Notes under the pieces: model-generated
Seen by the model: the letters and a program-made list of their open reading frames with translations, nothing else
Database searches by the model: none
What the model was told of the DNA's origin: nothing
NCBI GenBank assembly: GCA_021827255.1
Contig: JAKAWO010000119.1
Coordinates: 1 to 8,721 of the forward strand
Reading direction: 5' to 3'
DNA from: Acidobacteriota bacterium
GTDB taxonomy: Bacteria > Acidobacteriota > Terriglobia > UBA7540
Length of the DNA stretch: 8,721 bases
Shown: positions 6,103 through 8,721 of the stretch, one piece after another
How the letters are laid out: the number at the start of each line of letters is the position of its first letter
Numbering within the stretch: the first letter of the stretch is position 1
Program-made: the position numbers and the translations under genes

Positions 6103-6501
6103 ATGGCCTTTGAAAGTCTTCTGCAACTTGCCAACGACCTGGAATGGCTCGGCTGTGAGCTGGAGCAAGTCGGCCATCGCCATGCTCTCGAGGGCTATCC
6201 CCACACAGGTTCGACGTGGCAGGAATTTGCCGAAAAGCAGAAGGGCGTGCTTGCCACGTGCGATAAGGTCGAGCGTGAGCTGAAGAGCGCCGTGCGGTTC
6301 GATCCGCAGGCCCTGGTGGGTGTTGAATTCCAACTGGAAGACGCGATCGAGGCCATCGCCCGCCTGTTAGAAAACGTCGAGGGGATCAAGTATGCGGCAG
6401 TCTATGAAGTTCACCGGCTCCCAGAGGCGGTTCGGAGCTTCAACTCAATGGTCCATGAGGGGTTCGGCCCGACGATCATGCCCACACTGGCTGCCGGCTG
6501 A
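6103..6501 (+). CDS. Uncharacterised soluble protein (132 aa)
   Basis: Not recognised. The ATG at 6103 follows the purine-rich GGAGAGGGGGG (6086-6096) at 6 nt; the open frame continues upstream only from a TTG without such a site. The protein looks soluble and mostly helical: an N-terminal helix (about 1-20, AFESLLQLANDLEWLGCELEQ), a His/Gly loop (23-35), long acidic helices (about 36-55 and 68-90) and a final helical stretch near 95-118. There is no membrane segment, signal peptide or catalytic motif. It is followed by the GH9 hydrolase after 121 nt on the same strand, but nothing in the sequence ties it to carbohydrate breakdown. The coding character is supported by the start site and by an ordinary amino-acid composition. 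Confidence 0.6.
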   Translation: MAFESLLQLANDLEWLGCELEQVGHRHALEGYPHTGSTWQEFAEKQKGVLATCDKVERELKSAVRFDPQALVGVEFQLEDAIEAIARLLENVEGIKYAAVYEVHRLPEAVRSFNSMVHEGFGPTIMPTLAAG

Positions 6502-6622
6502 TCTGACCGCCCATATCGGCTGATCCTGGCGGCTGAACAATGATGCTTCATGGGGCTGGAGGGCGGCGGCGAGGCCGTCGGGCGAAAATAGGGCATGCAC
6601 CAACTTCACCGGAGGTGACCGC

Positions 6623-8425
6623 GTGAATCGAAGGAAATTTTTGGGGACGATAGCCGCTTTGCCGGCGGGAATTGCGGCGCCTGCTCTGGCTCAGAAGGGC
6701 CGGCCGCGCGCCGAGCCCGTTGAAAAGGAGACGCCACAGACGACGCCCACCATCGCTCTGAATCACCTTGGCTTCCGTCCTCGCGCTGGAAGAAAAATCC
6801 TAGTAGTTCGCGCGACCGCTTCGGCCCCAAGTTCCGAATACACCCTCCGCGACATCGGCTCTGAGCCGTTTCACTTCACACGGCCGCTCGCCGCCGCGCA
6901 TGGCGACCTCGGTCCCTGCCTTACGGCGGACTTTACCGATCTTCAACGCCTGGGGATGTACCAAATCACCGTGGGAAAGGAACACTCCGTTCCCTTTTTT
7001 ATCCGTGAAGATGTCTGGCGCCGAACTCTTCCCAGGGCCGTTGGTTATTACCGCAATCAACGCTGCGGCGTGGCCGTTCCCGGCGTCCATCCGGTTTGCC
7101 ATTTGGATGACGCGCGCCGTCGGGATAACGGCGAGCACGTGGATGTGGTGGGAGGCTGGCACGACGCCGGCGACCTTCGCAAGTGGATGGATCCCACGCT
7201 GCTCAACGCGATTGCCCTGCTCAACCTGGATCGAAATCTCGCCGCCCGCCAGCCCGGCGATCCCACCCATGAGCAGATCCTTGAGGAAGTGCGCCACGGC
7301 AACCTTTACTTCCTCAAGATGCAGGCTGAGGATGGCCGCGTCTGGCACGACACGGCCGGAGGCGTGAACGGCGACAACAGTGACAACCACTGGACGGACA
7401 ATATCATCGGCACGCCCGACGACCGCTACATCAATACGACGAAGCTCGAACATATTTCAGCCATGTTTGCCACGCTCCAGGCGCTGGTGAGCCAAGCGTA
7501 TCGCGCTTCGGATCGTGATTACGCGGCGCGGTGCCTTGCCTCCGGCCGGCGCGCCTGGCAGGCTTCAGCGCGAAAGGGCACGACGCTCGACTTGGCGTGG
7601 TGGGCTCTTGCGGCGTGCGAATTACGCCGCGCGACCGGAAAGAGCGCCTATCAAGACGAAGCCTTGCGGCTAGGGAAAGCGCTGCTCGCCCGCCAAAACA
7701 TTTCCTTTACGGCGGGCCAGCGGCTCGTGCGCGGCTACTGGACGGAATCGCCCACTGCGTCCTCCGCTCCGGCGAGAGCACGGCTCATCCCTTACTTTAA
7801 TGTGGTCTATCCCGGGCTCCCGGCGATGGCCCTGCTCGCCCTCTACGAAACCTTCCCGGAAGCTGCTGACCGCGCAAAATGGAATGACGCCGTCCGGCTA
7901 CACTTGGACGAATACGCGCTGCCCATGTCCGAGCGCAATGCCTTCCGTTTGATCCCCTCCGGGCTCTACCTTGGCCGGCCGACACCGGAAGCGTATCGGC
8001 CCCTCGCGGGCGCGCTGACCTACCGATACTTCATGCCCGTCCGAAAGCAGTTCTGGTGGCAAGGCATCAATTCGCACCTTGGGAGTTACGCTTTGCTGCT
8101 GAGCCAATTCTCGCGCGTGCTCGAAGAGGAAGGCGGACACGGAGCAGTTTACGCTGACCTCGCCTACCGGCAGCTCGAATGGATTATGGGCGCGAACCCC
8201 TTTGGCGCGTGCCTGATGACGGCAGAAGGCATGCGAAACCCTTATCCCCACTCGCGGTTCGTCGGCCTCATCCCCGGCGGCATCATGAACGGAATCGCGG
8301 GAAACGCTCAAGATGAACCCATTCTCGACCAGGAGTTTCTGATTGACTGGCGAACCTGCGAGTATTGGAGCCCCCACGTGGCCTATTATTTATGGGCAGT
8401 GTCCACCCTGGAAGGAGTGGCATGA
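6623..8425 (+). CDS. Glycoside hydrolase family 9 enzyme with N-terminal Ig-like domain, exported
   Basis: A probable inverting beta-glycanase. Most GH9 members are endo- or exo-glucanases acting on cellulose or other beta-glucans, and the exact substrate cannot be read here. The N-terminus MNRRKFLGT with a short hydrophobic core and APALA (19-23) is a twin-arginine-type signal, with cleavage likely after Ala23. Residues about 43-128 are the CelD-type Ig-like domain (ALNHLGFRP, then a strand-rich stretch ending in PFFIRED). The (alpha/alpha)6 catalytic domain follows: QRCG and HPVCHLDDA (146-164), GGWHDAGD (177-184) with catalytic-region Asp181 and Asp184, MGANPFG (522-528), PHSR (542-545) with the active-site His543, and Glu571 in QEFLIDWR as the general acid. 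GTG 6623 has GGAGGTGA at 6611-6618. At 600 residues the protein looks complete, with no carbohydrate-binding module or dockerin. Confidence 0.93.
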   Translation: MNRRKFLGTIAALPAGIAAPALAQKGRPRAEPVEKETPQTTPTIALNHLGFRPRAGRKILVVRATASAPSSEYTLRDIGSEPFHFTRPLAAAHGDLGPCLTADFTDLQRLGMYQITVGKEHSVPFFIREDVWRRTLPRAVGYYRNQRCGVAVPGVHPVCHLDDARRRDNGEHVDVVGGWHDAGDLRKWMDPTLLNAIALLNLDRNLAARQPGDPTHEQILEEVRHGNLYFLKMQAEDGRVWHDTAGGVNGDNSDNHWTDNIIGTPDDRYINTTKLEHISAMFATLQALVSQAYRASDRDYAARCLASGRRAWQASARKGTTLDLAWWALAACELRRATGKSAYQDEALRLGKALLARQNISFTAGQRLVRGYWTESPTASSAPARARLIPYFNVVYPGLPAMALLALYETFPEAADRAKWNDAVRLHLDEYALPMSERNAFRLIPSGLYLGRPTPEAYRPLAGALTYRYFMPVRKQFWWQGINSHLGSYALLLSQFSRVLEEEGGHGAVYADLAYRQLEWIMGANPFGACLMTAEGMRNPYPHSRFVGLIPGGIMNGIAGNAQDEPILDQEFLIDWRTCEYWSPHVAYYLWAVSTLEGVA

Positions 8426-8434
8426 TCCCACTCC
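8414..8434. terminator. Hairpin over the GH9 stop codon (weak terminator candidate)
   Basis: GGAGTGG (8414-8420) pairs with CCACTCC (8428-8434), a perfect 7-bp stem with the loop CATGATC containing the TGA stop. It lies between the convergent GH9 and citrate synthase genes. No T-run follows on the plus strand, so it may simply be a chance structure or a processing/stability element. Confidence 0.25.
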
Positions 8435-8489
8435 GCGGCGCATGGGGTTTCGCCTCCCGCTCAGTTTCACATTATGGCTGGCGAGTACG

Positions 8490-8721
<232 letters not shown>

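Noticed and set aside
6540..6626. 28-codon plus-strand frame ending in a GTGA overlap with the GH9 start
   Set aside because: There is no ribosome-binding site, and the Gly/Arg-rich translation (MMLHGAGGRRRGRRAK...) is typical of chance frames in GC-rich DNA.
6800..7453. 217-codon minus-strand open frame over the GH9 gene
   Set aside because: It is antisense to the Ig-like domain and catalytic Asp region of GH9, and no family is recognisable in it.

Overview
The window is dense, GC-rich bacterial chromosome with ordinary housekeeping and accessory genes. There are no rRNA or tRNA genes, CRISPR array, insertion sequence or phage genes that I can see. The style of the proteins points to Acidobacteriota or a close relative: the short winged-helix regulator, the variant cis-prenyltransferase, the OPT transporter with an inserted soluble domain, and the GH9 enzyme with an N-terminal Ig-like domain. 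That placement is inference from remembered family resemblance, not from a marker gene.

Left part, plus strand (1-2193): a tight run of co-directional genes. It starts with the last codons of a probable membrane protein cut by the window edge. A winged-helix regulator (GTG start), a 142-residue membrane protein, an undecaprenyl-diphosphate-synthase-family cis-prenyltransferase with altered motif residues, and two tiny membrane proteins overlapping by GTGA follow. The spacing and ribosome-binding sites suggest one operon, perhaps concerned with a polyprenyl lipid carrier or the envelope.

Middle part, minus strand (2263-5811): read in transcription order, a GatB/YqeY-domain protein, a 711-residue OPT-family transporter and a rhomboid intramembrane serine protease with its catalytic Ser, His and HxxxN residues intact. 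The gaps (80 and 133 nt) hold no complete gene. The ends of the first two genes share a near-identical 17-nt sequence that supplies both stop codons.

Right part (6103-8721): after a roughly 290-nt divergent intergenic region with a neat palindrome, the plus strand carries an unrecognised 132-residue protein and a complete GH9 glycoside hydrolase with a twin-arginine-type signal peptide. It ends convergent with the C-terminal part of citrate synthase on the minus strand, which runs off the right edge.

I did not find a clear new defence or mobile system. The best candidates for something undescribed are the prenyltransferase/small-membrane-protein cluster at the left and the inserted domain in the OPT transporter.
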